Assembly: GCA_030043395.1 (NCBI GenBank)
Contig: JASHXW010000015.1
Coordinates: forward strand, 1 to 8,987
Reading direction: 5' to 3'
DNA length: 8,987 nt
Source: Streptosporangiaceae bacterium
GTDB taxonomy: Bacteria; Actinomycetota; Actinomycetes; Streptosporangiales; Streptosporangiaceae
The notes under the pieces were generated by a model. It did not search any database. It was not told where the DNA came from and saw only the letters and a list, made by a program, of their open reading frames with translations. The translations under genes and the position numbers were made by a program. Positions 1-7,008 of this stretch are shown here, one piece after another (within the stretch, counting starts at the first letter, position 1; each line of letters opens with the position of its first letter).

Positions 1-475
1 TGGTCAGGTAGTCCACGAAGAAGGCCGACGCGGGGATCTCGCGGTCCCCGCCCGGGCCCCGGGCGATCATCGTGGCGTCCAGCGCGAGCGCTACCGCGGG
101 GAGATCACCGGCCGGGTCGCCGTGCGCCAGCGATCCGCCGATGGTGCCCCGGTGCCTGACCGCCGGATCGGCGACCGTGGCCGCCGCCTCGGCGATCAGG
201 CCGCAGTGCTCGGCCACCAGCGGGTCGTGCACGAGCTGGTAGTGCGTTGTTCGCGCGCCGATCAGCAGCGAGTCGCCGGCGTCGGCGACCCCGTTCAGAT
301 CCTCGACGCCGCCGATGTCCACCAGCAGCTCCGGGTAGGCCAGCCGCAGCCGGAGCAGCGGCATCAGGCTCTGCCCGCCGGCGATCACCTTGGCGTCCTC
401 GCCGCCCTCGGCGAGCGCGGCCACCGCCTCGCCGATCGAGCCGGGCTTAACGTACTCGAACTTGGCCGGGATCAT
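1..475 (-). CDS. coxM: Molybdenum hydroxylase FAD-binding (medium) subunit, CoxM-like, partial
   Basis: This is the N-terminal 158 codons of a gene that runs off the left edge; the family is usually about 280-300 residues. It is the flavoprotein subunit of a xanthine dehydrogenase/CO dehydrogenase-type enzyme and passes electrons from the iron-sulfur subunit to FAD. The protein begins MIPAKFEYVKPGSIGEA. It carries the first FAD pyrophosphate-binding motif AGGQSLMPLL at residues 32-41 and the second, TIGGSLAHGDPAGDLP, at 111-126, both typical of the CoxM/XdhB family. The ATG at 475-473 overlaps the TGA of the large-subunit gene (474-472) as ATGA. It has a perfect GGAGGT ribosome binding site at 486-481, five bases upstream, so translational coupling is likely. 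The family is firm. The substrate follows that of the large subunit and is unknown. Confidence 0.93.
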   Translation of the reverse strand, partial: MIPAKFEYVKPGSIGEAVAALAEGGEDAKVIAGGQSLMPLLRLRLAYPELLVDIGGVEDLNGVADAGDSLLIGARTTHYQLVHDPLVAEHCGLIAEAAATVADPAVRHRGTIGGSLAHGDPAGDLPAVALALDATMIARGPGGDREIPASAFFVDYLT

Positions 476-2853
476 GCGGCACCTCCATTGCCAGTTCCGG
501 CGGCACCACGCGCGGCCTCGATCGCGCGCCAGACGCGCTCGGGAGTGCACGGCATCGTGATGTCCCTGACTCCCAGCGGCCGCAGCGCGTCGACGACGGC
601 GCTGACGACCGCGGGGGTCGATGCGATCGTGCCGGCTTCGCCGACGCCCTTGACCCCCAGCCGGTTCGCTGCCGGGCTCTCGGTCCGGTCCGTCACGTAG
701 GACGGCACGTCGGCGGCCGAGGGGAGCAGGTAGTCGGCCAGCGTCGTGGTCAGCAGGTTGCCGGCATCGTCGTACACCGCCTCCTCGTACAGTGCTTGGG
801 CGATGCCCTGCGTGACGCCGCCGTGCACCTGGCCGTCCACGATCAGCGGGTTGACGACCTTGCCGATGTCGTCGACGGCCACGTAGGACCGGATCTTCAC
901 CATCCCGGTCTCGGTGTCCACCTCGGCAGCGCACAGGTGCGTGCCGTGCGGGTAGGAGAAGTTGTCCGGGTCGTAGGTGGCGTCGGAGTCCAGCGACGGC
1001 TCGACGCCCTCGGGCAAGTCATGCGCGACGAAGGTGGCCAGCGCCACCTCGCCGATCGTGACCTCCTTGCTGCCGCCCGCGGCGCGGAACACGCCGTGGT
1101 CGAACTCCACCGAATCTGGCGGCGCCTCGAGCATGCCCGACGCGATGACCTTCGCCTTGGAGATCACCTTGTCGCAGGCCTGGACCAGCGCCATGCCGCC
1201 GACCGCCAGCGACCGCGATCCGTAGGTATCCATCCCCTTCGGCGCGACCTGGGTGTCGCCGTGCAGCACCCTGATGTCCTCGAAGGGCACGCCGAGCTGA
1301 TCGGCCACGATCTGCGACCAGGCCGTCTCGTGGCCCTGGCCGTGCGCGCTCGAGCCGGTGACCACCTCGACCTTGCCGGTTGGCAGCATCCTGATCGACG
1401 CGTACTCCCAGCCGCCTGCCCCATAGGCCAGCGAGCCGAGGACACGGGACGGGGCAAGGCCGCACATCTCGGTGTACGTGGAGACGCCGATGCCTAGCCT
1501 GATCGAGTCGCCGCGAGAATTACGTTCTGCCTGCTCGGCCCTTAGCTGGTCGTAGCCGAACAGCTCCGTCGCGCGGGCTGTTGCCGCTTCGTAGTTGCCT
1601 GAGTCGTAGGTGAGCGCCCCGGTGACTGTGGTGTACGGGAACTCCTCGTGCTTGATCCAGTTCCGCTCGCGGATCTCCAGCGGGTCGACGCCGACTTCGA
1701 GCGCCAGCTCGTCCATGATCCGCTCGATCGCGTACGTCGCCTCGGGCCGCCCGGCGCCCCGGTAAGCGTCGGTCGGCATCATGGTGGTGAAGATCCCGGT
1801 GCAGACGATCGAGTAGGCGTCCATCTTGTAGATCCCGGGGTACATGAAGGCGCCGAGCAGTGGCACGCCCGGGGTGACCAGCATCAGGTAGGCGCCCATG
1901 TTGGCCAGCAGGTCGACGCTCAGGCCGCGCAGCCGGCCGTCGCTGTCGGCCGCGATCTTGATCCGCTGCCACTGGTCGCGTCCGTGGTGCCCGGTCATGT
2001 TGCCCTCGGACCGCGACTCGGTCCACTTGACCGGCTTGCCGATCCGGCGTGAGATCAGGACGGCGAGTACCTCCTCGGCCGTCACCTGCAGCTTCGAGCC
2101 GAAGCCGCCGCCGACATCCGGCGCGATCACCCTGATCGACTGCTCAGGGATGCCGAAGAACGCGGCGATCGCGAACCGCACCACGTGCGGGATCTGGGTG
2201 GCCGACCACAGGGTCACCTCGTCGCCGACCCAGGCGCTGACCACCGCTCGCGGCTCCATCGGGCACGGGATGAGCCGCTGCTGGCGGTAGTTGCGCTCGA
2301 TCACGATCGGCGCGCCCGCGAAGGCGGCGTCGATGTCGCCGTTGCCGAACCGCCACTCGTAGCTCTTGTTGCCTGCCTCGTGCACCTTCGGCGAGCTCTC
2401 GTCCAGCGCTGTCCGCATGTCCAGCACGGGCTCCAGCGGCTCGTAGTTCACGTCGACGGCGGAGATGGCGTCTGCGGCGGTGTACCGGTCGCGGGCTACC
2501 ACGACGGCGACTGCCTCGCCGACGTACCTGACCTCGTCGGTCGCCATCGGCGGGTGCGCCGGAATCACGATGTCCGGCGTGACCGGCCACGCGCATGGCA
2601 GGCTGCCTTGCTCGTCGGCGAAGTCGGCGCCGGAGAACGCCGCCACCACCCCAGGCATCTTGCGTGCTTCGCTGACGTCGACGGAGGTGATCTTCGCGTG
2701 CGCGAACGGGCTGCGCACGAACGCCATGTGCAGCATCCCTGGCAGCGTGATGTTGTCAGTCCAGGACGTCTGGCCGGTCACCAGCCTGGCATCTTCCTTG
2801 CGCCGCCTTGCCTTGCCAAGCTCGCCGGCTGGCGATTCCGCTGTCGCGGTCAT
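472..2853 (-). CDS. coxL: Molybdenum hydroxylase large subunit, form II CoxL-like (molybdopterin-binding)
   Basis: This 793-residue protein is the catalytic molybdenum-cofactor subunit of a xanthine oxidase-family hydroxylase and should work as a complex with the adjacent small and medium subunits. Visible motifs are the N-terminal hammerhead domain with RRKEDARLVTGQ (about 17-28), the cofactor loop GGGFGSK (248-254), AYRGAGR (363-369), AHGQGHET (503-510) and GVGEAGT (736-742), whose glutamate (E739) is the expected catalytic base. AYRGAGR is the form II signature; true form I CO dehydrogenases carry AYxCSFR with an S-selanyl cysteine, absent here. The order small-large-medium is also that of form II. 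I chose the ATG at 2853 (MTATAESPAG) because AGGAG lies seven bases upstream (2865-2861) and it overlaps the small-subunit stop as ATGA. A longer open frame to 2922 would overlap that gene. Aldehydes, purines or N-heterocycles are possible substrates; CO oxidation is not supported. Confidence 0.95.
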   Translation of the reverse strand: MTATAESPAGELGKARRRKEDARLVTGQTSWTDNITLPGMLHMAFVRSPFAHAKITSVDVSEARKMPGVVAAFSGADFADEQGSLPCAWPVTPDIVIPAHPPMATDEVRYVGEAVAVVVARDRYTAADAISAVDVNYEPLEPVLDMRTALDESSPKVHEAGNKSYEWRFGNGDIDAAFAGAPIVIERNYRQQRLIPCPMEPRAVVSAWVGDEVTLWSATQIPHVVRFAIAAFFGIPEQSIRVIAPDVGGGFGSKLQVTAEEVLAVLISRRIGKPVKWTESRSEGNMTGHHGRDQWQRIKIAADSDGRLRGLSVDLLANMGAYLMLVTPGVPLLGAFMYPGIYKMDAYSIVCTGIFTTMMPTDAYRGAGRPEATYAIERIMDELALEVGVDPLEIRERNWIKHEEFPYTTVTGALTYDSGNYEAATARATELFGYDQLRAEQAERNSRGDSIRLGIGVSTYTEMCGLAPSRVLGSLAYGAGGWEYASIRMLPTGKVEVVTGSSAHGQGHETAWSQIVADQLGVPFEDIRVLHGDTQVAPKGMDTYGSRSLAVGGMALVQACDKVISKAKVIASGMLEAPPDSVEFDHGVFRAAGGSKEVTIGEVALATFVAHDLPEGVEPSLDSDATYDPDNFSYPHGTHLCAAEVDTETGMVKIRSYVAVDDIGKVVNPLIVDGQVHGGVTQGIAQALYEEAVYDDAGNLLTTTLADYLLPSAADVPSYVTDRTESPAANRLGVKGVGEAGTIASTPAVVSAVVDALRPLGVRDITMPCTPERVWRAIEAARGAAGTGNGGAA

Positions 2854-3317
2854 TGGCCCGCTCCTGCCTCTGCGGCGCGCCGGACGGCGCGGACGATGTG
2901 CTCGTAGCCGGTGCAGCGGCACAAGTTGCCCTCAAGGCCGTCCCTGATCTGCTCGTCGGTCGGGTTCGGGGTGTCCCTGAGCAAGTCCACGGACGCCAGG
3001 ATCATGCCTGGCGTGCAGTAACCGCACTGCAGGGCGTGTTCTTCGTTGAAGGCCTTCTGCATCGGGTGCCACTCGCCGTTGGCCAGGCCCTCGATCGTGG
3101 TGATCTCGGCTCCATCCGCCTGCACGGCGAGCACCGAGCAGCTCTTGACCGAGACGCCGTCCATCAGGACGGTGCATGCGCCACAGTTTGACGTGTCGCA
3201 TCCGATCGGAGTACCAGTCTTGCCAAGCACGTCCCTGAGGTAATGGACGAGCAAAAGGCGAGGTTCTACCTGGTCGACGTAGCTGACCCCGTCGACTGTC
3301 ACGTTGATCTGCGTCAT
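2850..3317 (-). CDS. coxS: Molybdenum hydroxylase [2Fe-2S] small subunit, CoxS-like
   Basis: This complete 155-residue protein is the two-cluster iron-sulfur subunit that carries electrons from the molybdenum centre to the flavin. The N-terminal plant-type ferredoxin domain has C40, C45, C48 and C60 (GCDTSNCGAC, then KSC). The C-terminal helical domain has C98 and C101 (QCGYCTPGM) and C133 and C135 (NLCRCTGYEHI), so all eight cluster ligands are present. Length matches the family, usually about 150-170 residues. The ATG at 3317 has an excellent GGAGGAG ribosome binding site (3331-3325) with a seven-base spacer. The stop overlaps the large-subunit start. It is the first gene of the small-large-medium set, 189 bases after the deacetylase gene, so the hydroxylase may have its own promoter or be read through from upstream. 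Confidence 0.96.
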   Translation of the reverse strand: MTQINVTVDGVSYVDQVEPRLLLVHYLRDVLGKTGTPIGCDTSNCGACTVLMDGVSVKSCSVLAVQADGAEITTIEGLANGEWHPMQKAFNEEHALQCGYCTPGMILASVDLLRDTPNPTDEQIRDGLEGNLCRCTGYEHIVRAVRRAAEAGAGQ

Positions 3318-3506
3318 GCGCTTGCTCCTCCGCTGGCGGGTGGTGCGCGTGATGCCAACTTAGAACCGCCCGGCGCGACGCACCAGCCCCCCGTCTGCAA
3401 TCGCCTGCGGCGGGGCGAGCGTCCGCGGCGCCAGGGCCGGGCGCAGGCAGGACGCGCTGGGTCTGGGAGTGCTGGGTCTGGGAGTGCTGGGTCTGGGAGT
3501 GCTGGG
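3318..3506 (-). other. Intergenic region between deacetylase gene and coxS-like gene
   Basis: This is the 189-base leader of the hydroxylase genes. It holds the small-subunit ribosome binding site, an isolated -10-like TAAGTT on the minus strand (3362-3357) without a convincing -35 partner, and a 15-bp tandem repeat (described separately) at its upstream end. A 7-bp inverted repeat (3403-3409 with 3442-3448, GCCTGCG/CGCAGGC) with a GC-rich loop could be a weak terminator or attenuator for the upstream transcript, but it has no T-run. No coding sequence is credible here. Confidence 0.4.
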
Positions 3507-3515
3507 TCAGGGAGT
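3456..3515 (-). repeat. 15-bp tandem repeat, four copies, at the 3' end of the deacetylase gene
   Basis: Four contiguous 15-base units lie at 3456-3470, 3471-3485, 3486-3500 and 3501-3515, with the start of a fifth (GCTG) at 3516. On the plus strand the unit is GCTGGGTCTGGGAGT. The first three are identical; the fourth differs by one base (GGTCAGG in place of GGTCTGG). That fourth unit contains the deacetylase stop codon (3509-3507). In the gene's orientation the units read AGC-ACT-CCC-TGA-CCC and then three times AGC-ACT-CCC-AGA-CCC, so the array keeps the reading frame but lies after the stop. It probably arose by slippage from the gene's own end. Confidence 0.9.
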
Positions 3516-4223
3516 GCTGAGCACCTGGAAGGACTCGGCCAGGCGGTCGTCGCCCAGGCCGGCCGCGACGGCGGACTGGTTCAGCCGGGTGCGCATGAAC
3601 TCCTCGAGGTTGTCCATGTGCCCGGTCTGGCTCTCGTGCGCGCGCAGGGCCGCTATCTTCCGGCTGAACGTGTCGGTGATGTCGACGAAGCGGTTCGGCT
3701 GCGGGCTGCCGGAGATCCACACCTCACCCACGGTCCAGGCCTCCAGGCCCTCCTGCGCGAGCTCGGGGAACGCGAACGGGTTGCGCGCGTCCGGGTACAC
3801 GGCGTCGAGCGCTGCCGAGCCGACGGCCCGGTGGTCGGGATGGCTGACGGGCAGCCGCGTGTAGTTCCGCTCTGGCGAGGGGCAGACGACACGATCCGGC
3901 CTGACCTGCCGGATCACCCTGGCTATGTCCCTGCGCAGGGCAAGCGTCGGCTCGACCTGGCCGTCGGGATAGCCGAGGTAGCGCACATCCTCCACGCCCA
4001 CGCACTTGGCCGCGGCCCGCTGCTCGGCCTGGCGCAGCACCGCCATGTCCGACCGGCTGACTGACGGGTCGCTACCGCCAGCGTCGCCATTGGTGACGAT
4101 GCAGTAGGTGACCTCATGGCCAGCGTCTGTCCACGTCGCGACCGTCCCTGCGGCGCCGAAGTCGACGTCGTCGGGATGCGCCACGACAACCAGGATCCGG
4201 TCTACGTCAGAGTCATCCAGCAC
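3507..4223 (-). CDS. PIG-L/LmbE-family zinc-dependent deacetylase or amide hydrolase
   Basis: This 238-residue protein is a PIG-L family zinc hydrolase, the fold of MshB, Mca and N-acetylglucosaminyl-phosphatidylinositol deacetylases. The signature AHPDDVDFG is at residues 15-23 (H16 and D19 as zinc ligands, D18 as the likely catalytic base) and SHPDHR at 127-132 supplies the third zinc histidine. TNGDAGG (about 44-50) and LGYPDG (83-88) are further family blocks. It has no signal peptide or membrane segment, so it is cytoplasmic. The family usually starts about ten residues before the HPDD motif, which favours the GTG at 4223 (VLDDSDVDR). An in-frame GTG at 4292, only 21 bases after the ALDH stop, would add 23 unlikely residues and has no clear ribosome binding site; the site at 4223 is also poor (GAGG placed too close). 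The true substrate, an N-acetyl or other amide, cannot be told from sequence. It is much shorter than Mca, so a mycothiol role is unlikely. Confidence 0.88.
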   Translation of the reverse strand: MLDDSDVDRILVVVAHPDDVDFGAAGTVATWTDAGHEVTYCIVTNGDAGGSDPSVSRSDMAVLRQAEQRAAAKCVGVEDVRYLGYPDGQVEPTLALRRDIARVIRQVRPDRVVCPSPERNYTRLPVSHPDHRAVGSAALDAVYPDARNPFAFPELAQEGLEAWTVGEVWISGSPQPNRFVDITDTFSRKIAALRAHESQTGHMDNLEEFMRTRLNQSAVAAGLGDDRLAESFQVLSTP

Positions 4224-4313
4224 GCCTCGATCGTACGGCCTGAGGACCGCCGTCGGCCGGCTGGCGTCAGGTGTGTGACCGGCTGGGATCACGGGCCGGG
4301 ATGGCGGCAGGCG

Positions 4314-5741
4314 TTAGTCCAGCGCGGACATCACGTGCTTGAGCCTGGTGTAGTCCTCGAACCCGTACATCGACAGGTCCTTGCCGTAGCCGGAGTGCTT
4401 GAACCCGCCGTGCGGCATCTCGGCGACCAGCGGGATGTGGGTGTTGATCCACACGCAGCCGAAGTCCAGGCCCTTCGCCATCCGCATCGCCCTGCCGTGG
4501 TCCCTGGTCCAGACCGAGGAGGCGAGCCCGTACTCGACGCCGTTCGCCCAGCGCAGCGCTTCCTCCTCGTCGCTGAACTCCTGGACGGTGATGACCGGCC
4601 CGAAGACCTCGTTCTGGATGATCTCGTCGTCCTGGCGCAGCCCGTCGACCACGCTGGCCGCGTAGAAGTACCCCTTGTCACCGACCCGGTTGCCGCCGGT
4701 CAGGACCTTCGCGTGATCGGGCAGCCGGGAGATGAAGCCGGTGACGCGCTCCAGCTGGTTCGCGTTGTTCAGCGGCCCGTAGCTGGCCTCCTCGTTATCC
4801 GGGCCGGCGGTCACCTGGGCCTTGGCCTGCTCGGTCAGCGCCGCGGCGAACTCGTCGTGGATGCGCGGGCCGGCCAGCACCCGCGTGGCGGCGGTGCAGT
4901 CCTGGCCGGCGTTGAAGTAGCCAGCGATCGCGATCGCCTCGGCCGCCTTCTCCGGGTCCGCGTCGTCGAACACGATCACCGGCGCCTTGCCGCCGAGTTC
5001 GAGGTGCACCTTCTTCAGGTCAGCCGCGGCGGCCTCGGCGACCTGGACGCCGGCCCGCACCGAGCCGGTGATCGACACCATCCGGGGAATCTTGTTCGCC
5101 ACCAGGGCACGCCCGGTGTCCCGGTCGCCGCAGATCACGTTGAACACGCCCGGCGGCACGTGCTGGCCGATCAGCTCGGCCATCAGCAGCGAGGTATAAG
5201 GCGTGGTGTCCGATGGCTTGAGCACCATCGTGTTCCCGGCGGCGAGCGCGGGCGCCCACTTCCAGACCGCCATCATCATCGGGTAGTTCCACGGCGTGAC
5301 CGCCGCGCACACGCCGATCGGCTCGCGCCGGATGAACGAGGTGAACCCGGACATGTACTCCCCGGCCGACCTGCCCTCCAGCATCCTGGCCGCGCCGGCG
5401 AAGAAGCGGATCTGGTCGACCATCGGCGGGATCTCCTCCGAGGCGGTCAGCCCGATCGGCTTGCCCGTGTTCTGCGACTCGGCCTTGACGAACTCGTCGG
5501 CCCGCTCCTCGATCGCGTCAGCGATGCGCAGCAGCGCGAGGCTGCGCTCGGCGGGCGTCGAGTCCCGCCAGCCAGGGAAGGCATCCGCCGCGGACCGGCA
5601 CGCGGCGTCGACCTCGTCCTCGCTTGAGATCGGGGCTGTCGCGAATACCTCGCCGGTGCTCGGGTCGATCACGTCGGCCCGCCTGTCGTAGGACAGGTCA
5701 GTCCACTGGCCGCCGATGAAGTTCTGCAGGTCATTAGCCAC
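4314..5741 (-). CDS. Aldehyde dehydrogenase, gamma-aminobutyraldehyde dehydrogenase-like
   Basis: This complete 475-residue NAD(P)-dependent aldehyde dehydrogenase shows the expected landmarks: PWNYP with oxyanion-hole N152, the cofactor lysine in LKPSD (K175), the glycine motif ITGSV (224-228), general base E248 in LELGGKAP, and nucleophile C282 in [11 protein letters not shown]. The blocks [24 protein letters not shown] and the C-terminal [21 protein letters not shown] closely resemble 4-aminobutyraldehyde dehydrogenases (PatD/YdcW/Prr), which turn 4-aminobutanal/1-pyrroline from putrescine into GABA. The start is GTG at 5741 with GGAG six bases upstream (5751-5748). It follows the saccharopine-dehydrogenase-like gene by 46 bases, so the two are probably cotranscribed. 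Betaine aldehyde and other omega-aminoaldehydes are alternative substrates, since these subfamilies are close. ALDH family is certain; the aminobutyraldehyde assignment is likely. Confidence 0.9.
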   Translation of the reverse strand: MANDLQNFIGGQWTDLSYDRRADVIDPSTGEVFATAPISSEDEVDAACRSAADAFPGWRDSTPAERSLALLRIADAIEERADEFVKAESQNTGKPIGLTASEEIPPMVDQIRFFAGAARMLEGRSAGEYMSGFTSFIRREPIGVCAAVTPWNYPMMMAVWKWAPALAAGNTMVLKPSDTTPYTSLLMAELIGQHVPPGVFNVICGDRDTGRALVANKIPRMVSITGSVRAGVQVAEAAAADLKKVHLELGGKAPVIVFDDADPEKAAEAIAIAGYFNAGQDCTAATRVLAGPRIHDEFAAALTEQAKAQVTAGPDNEEASYGPLNNANQLERVTGFISRLPDHAKVLTGGNRVGDKGYFYAASVVDGLRQDDEIIQNEVFGPVITVQEFSDEEEALRWANGVEYGLASSVWTRDHGRAMRMAKGLDFGCVWINTHIPLVAEMPHGGFKHSGYGKDLSMYGFEDYTRLKHVMSALD

Positions 5742-5787
5742 GACAGGCTCCGTTCTTCGTTAAGGGACTTTATGTTTTCGTGCCCTG

Positions 5788-7008
5788 TCAGTTGTCGGCG
5801 GCGCGCGCCGGAGTGCGTTCCTCGTAAGCCCACGGCGAGCCGTAGTCGTTGAGCAGGTCAAGGAACGGCTGCGCCGGCAGTGCCTCGGGCCCGAGGATCC
5901 CGGTACCTGACCAGGCGCCAGAGTCGATCAGCTCGAGCGCGACGACCGGGTTGACCGCGGTCTGCCACACGACGGCCTGCGATCCGTACTCGGCCATCGA
6001 CCAGGCGTTGTCCACTACGTGGTACAGGTAGACCTCGCGCGCCGCGCCGTCCTTGCCAGTCCCGGTGACCCACGTCCCCGCGCAGGTCAGGCCGGTCATT
6101 CTGTCGCCCAGCGTGGCCGGGTCCGGCAGGCACGCGGCGACCACGTCGCGCGGTGAGACCTCGGCGACGCCGACCCTGACCGGTGCGGTCCCGTCGAGCC
6201 CGAGCTTGTGCAGCGTCTTCAGGTCGCCGATGAACTCCGCTCCCAGGCCGTACTTGAACGTCACCCTCTTCGCCTGTACCCAGCGCGGGATGAGCAGCAC
6301 TTCCTCGTGCTCGACGTTCACGCACTCCACCGGGCCGATGCCGGCCGGGAAGTCGAAGGTCTCCGGCTCGCTGAACGGAGCAGTCGTGAACCAGCCCCGG
6401 CTAGCCTCCCAGATCACCGGAGGGTTCAGGCACTCCTCGATGGTGGTCCAGATGGAGAACGTCGGCGCGAAGTCATAGCCCCGGACCTCGAGGTTCGCGC
6501 CGTCCCTGACGCCGACCTCGTCGATGGAGCTGAACAGCGTGTCCGCGGCGTGCCTTGCGAAGACGTCCGACAGTCCTGGCTCGACGCCGATGCCGACGAG
6601 GGCGAGCTTGCCGGCATCAGTCCACTGCTGCTCCATCGCGAACTGATCGTCGCCCAGCTTCACGCCGGTCTTGCTGTGCGGCTCCTCGGCGTGCGGGTGG
6701 GACAGCGACATGGCCATGTCGAGGTAGTTCGCGCCGGAGTGCAGGGCGGCGCGGAACAGTGGCATCACGAACCGCGGGTCCGTGGCGTTCATGAGTACAT
6801 CGCAGTTGTGCTCGGCGAGCAGCGCCGCTGTGGCCGCCTCGTCCCTGGCATCGAGCTGCACCGCCAAGTAGGAATCCTTGGCCGCCGCAGCGTGCTGGGC
6901 CCTGGCGAGGTCGTAGTCCGCGATGACCAGCTCGGCGAACGGCCGCCGGGCCGCGATCCTCGCGAATGCCGTGCCTACTCCGCCTGCACCGACTAGCAGT
7001 ATCCGCAT
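5788..7008 (-). CDS. Saccharopine dehydrogenase-like NAD(P)-dependent oxidoreductase
   Basis: This 406-residue protein belongs to the saccharopine reductase/carboxynorspermidine dehydrogenase family. An N-terminal Rossmann fold opens with the dinucleotide motif VGAGGVGTA (6-14), and an acidic D31 at the end of the second strand is consistent with NAD binding. NYLDMAM (94-100) and GIGVEPGLSDVFA (139-151) are the family's central blocks, the latter with Glu where many relatives have Asp (DPG). The C-terminal catalytic domain ends with the typical TAVNPVVALELIDSGAW and GPEALPAQPFLDLL (about 350-386). The ATG at 7008 has AGGA seven bases upstream (7019-7016). It is the first gene of the leftward set and faces the permease across the divergent promoter. 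The family forms or cleaves a secondary amine between an amino acid and a semialdehyde. Lysine catabolism (saccharopine) or polyamine chemistry (carboxynorspermidine) are both possible; the sequence does not decide. Confidence 0.88.
   Translation of the reverse strand: MRILLVGAGGVGTAFARIAARRPFAELVIADYDLARAQHAAAAKDSYLAVQLDARDEAATAALLAEHNCDVLMNATDPRFVMPLFRAALHSGANYLDMAMSLSHPHAEEPHSKTGVKLGDDQFAMEQQWTDAGKLALVGIGVEPGLSDVFARHAADTLFSSIDEVGVRDGANLEVRGYDFAPTFSIWTTIEECLNPPVIWEASRGWFTTAPFSEPETFDFPAGIGPVECVNVEHEEVLLIPRWVQAKRVTFKYGLGAEFIGDLKTLHKLGLDGTAPVRVGVAEVSPRDVVAACLPDPATLGDRMTGLTCAGTWVTGTGKDGAAREVYLYHVVDNAWSMAEYGSQAVVWQTAVNPVVALELIDSGAWSGTGILGPEALPAQPFLDLLNDYGSPWAYEERTPARAADN

Noticed and set aside
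2854..2922. In-frame extension of the large subunit to a start at 2922
   Set aside because: The added residues are arginine-rich and would overlap the small-subunit gene by about 70 bases; the ATG at 2853 has a good ribosome binding site and ATGA coupling.
3507..4223. Mycothiol biosynthesis/conjugate amidase (MshB or Mca) for the PIG-L protein
   Set aside because: Too short for either and lacking mycothiol genes nearby; the DFG-type motif AHPDDVDFG marks a different, common actinobacterial subgroup.
4116..5627. Long open frame on the plus strand opposite the ALDH and deacetylase genes, and similar long frames opposite the other genes
   Set aside because: They encode arginine/glycine/histidine-rich, low-complexity proteins without motifs and lie opposite well-recognised genes; this is the usual by-product of high-GC coding sequence.
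5742..5789. GACAGG...CCTGTC inverted repeat in the AT-rich gap between the reductase and ALDH genes, and a possible internal promoter there
   Set aside because: Only six bases per arm with a long loop, and no good -10/-35 pair; the 46-base gap fits simple cotranscription.
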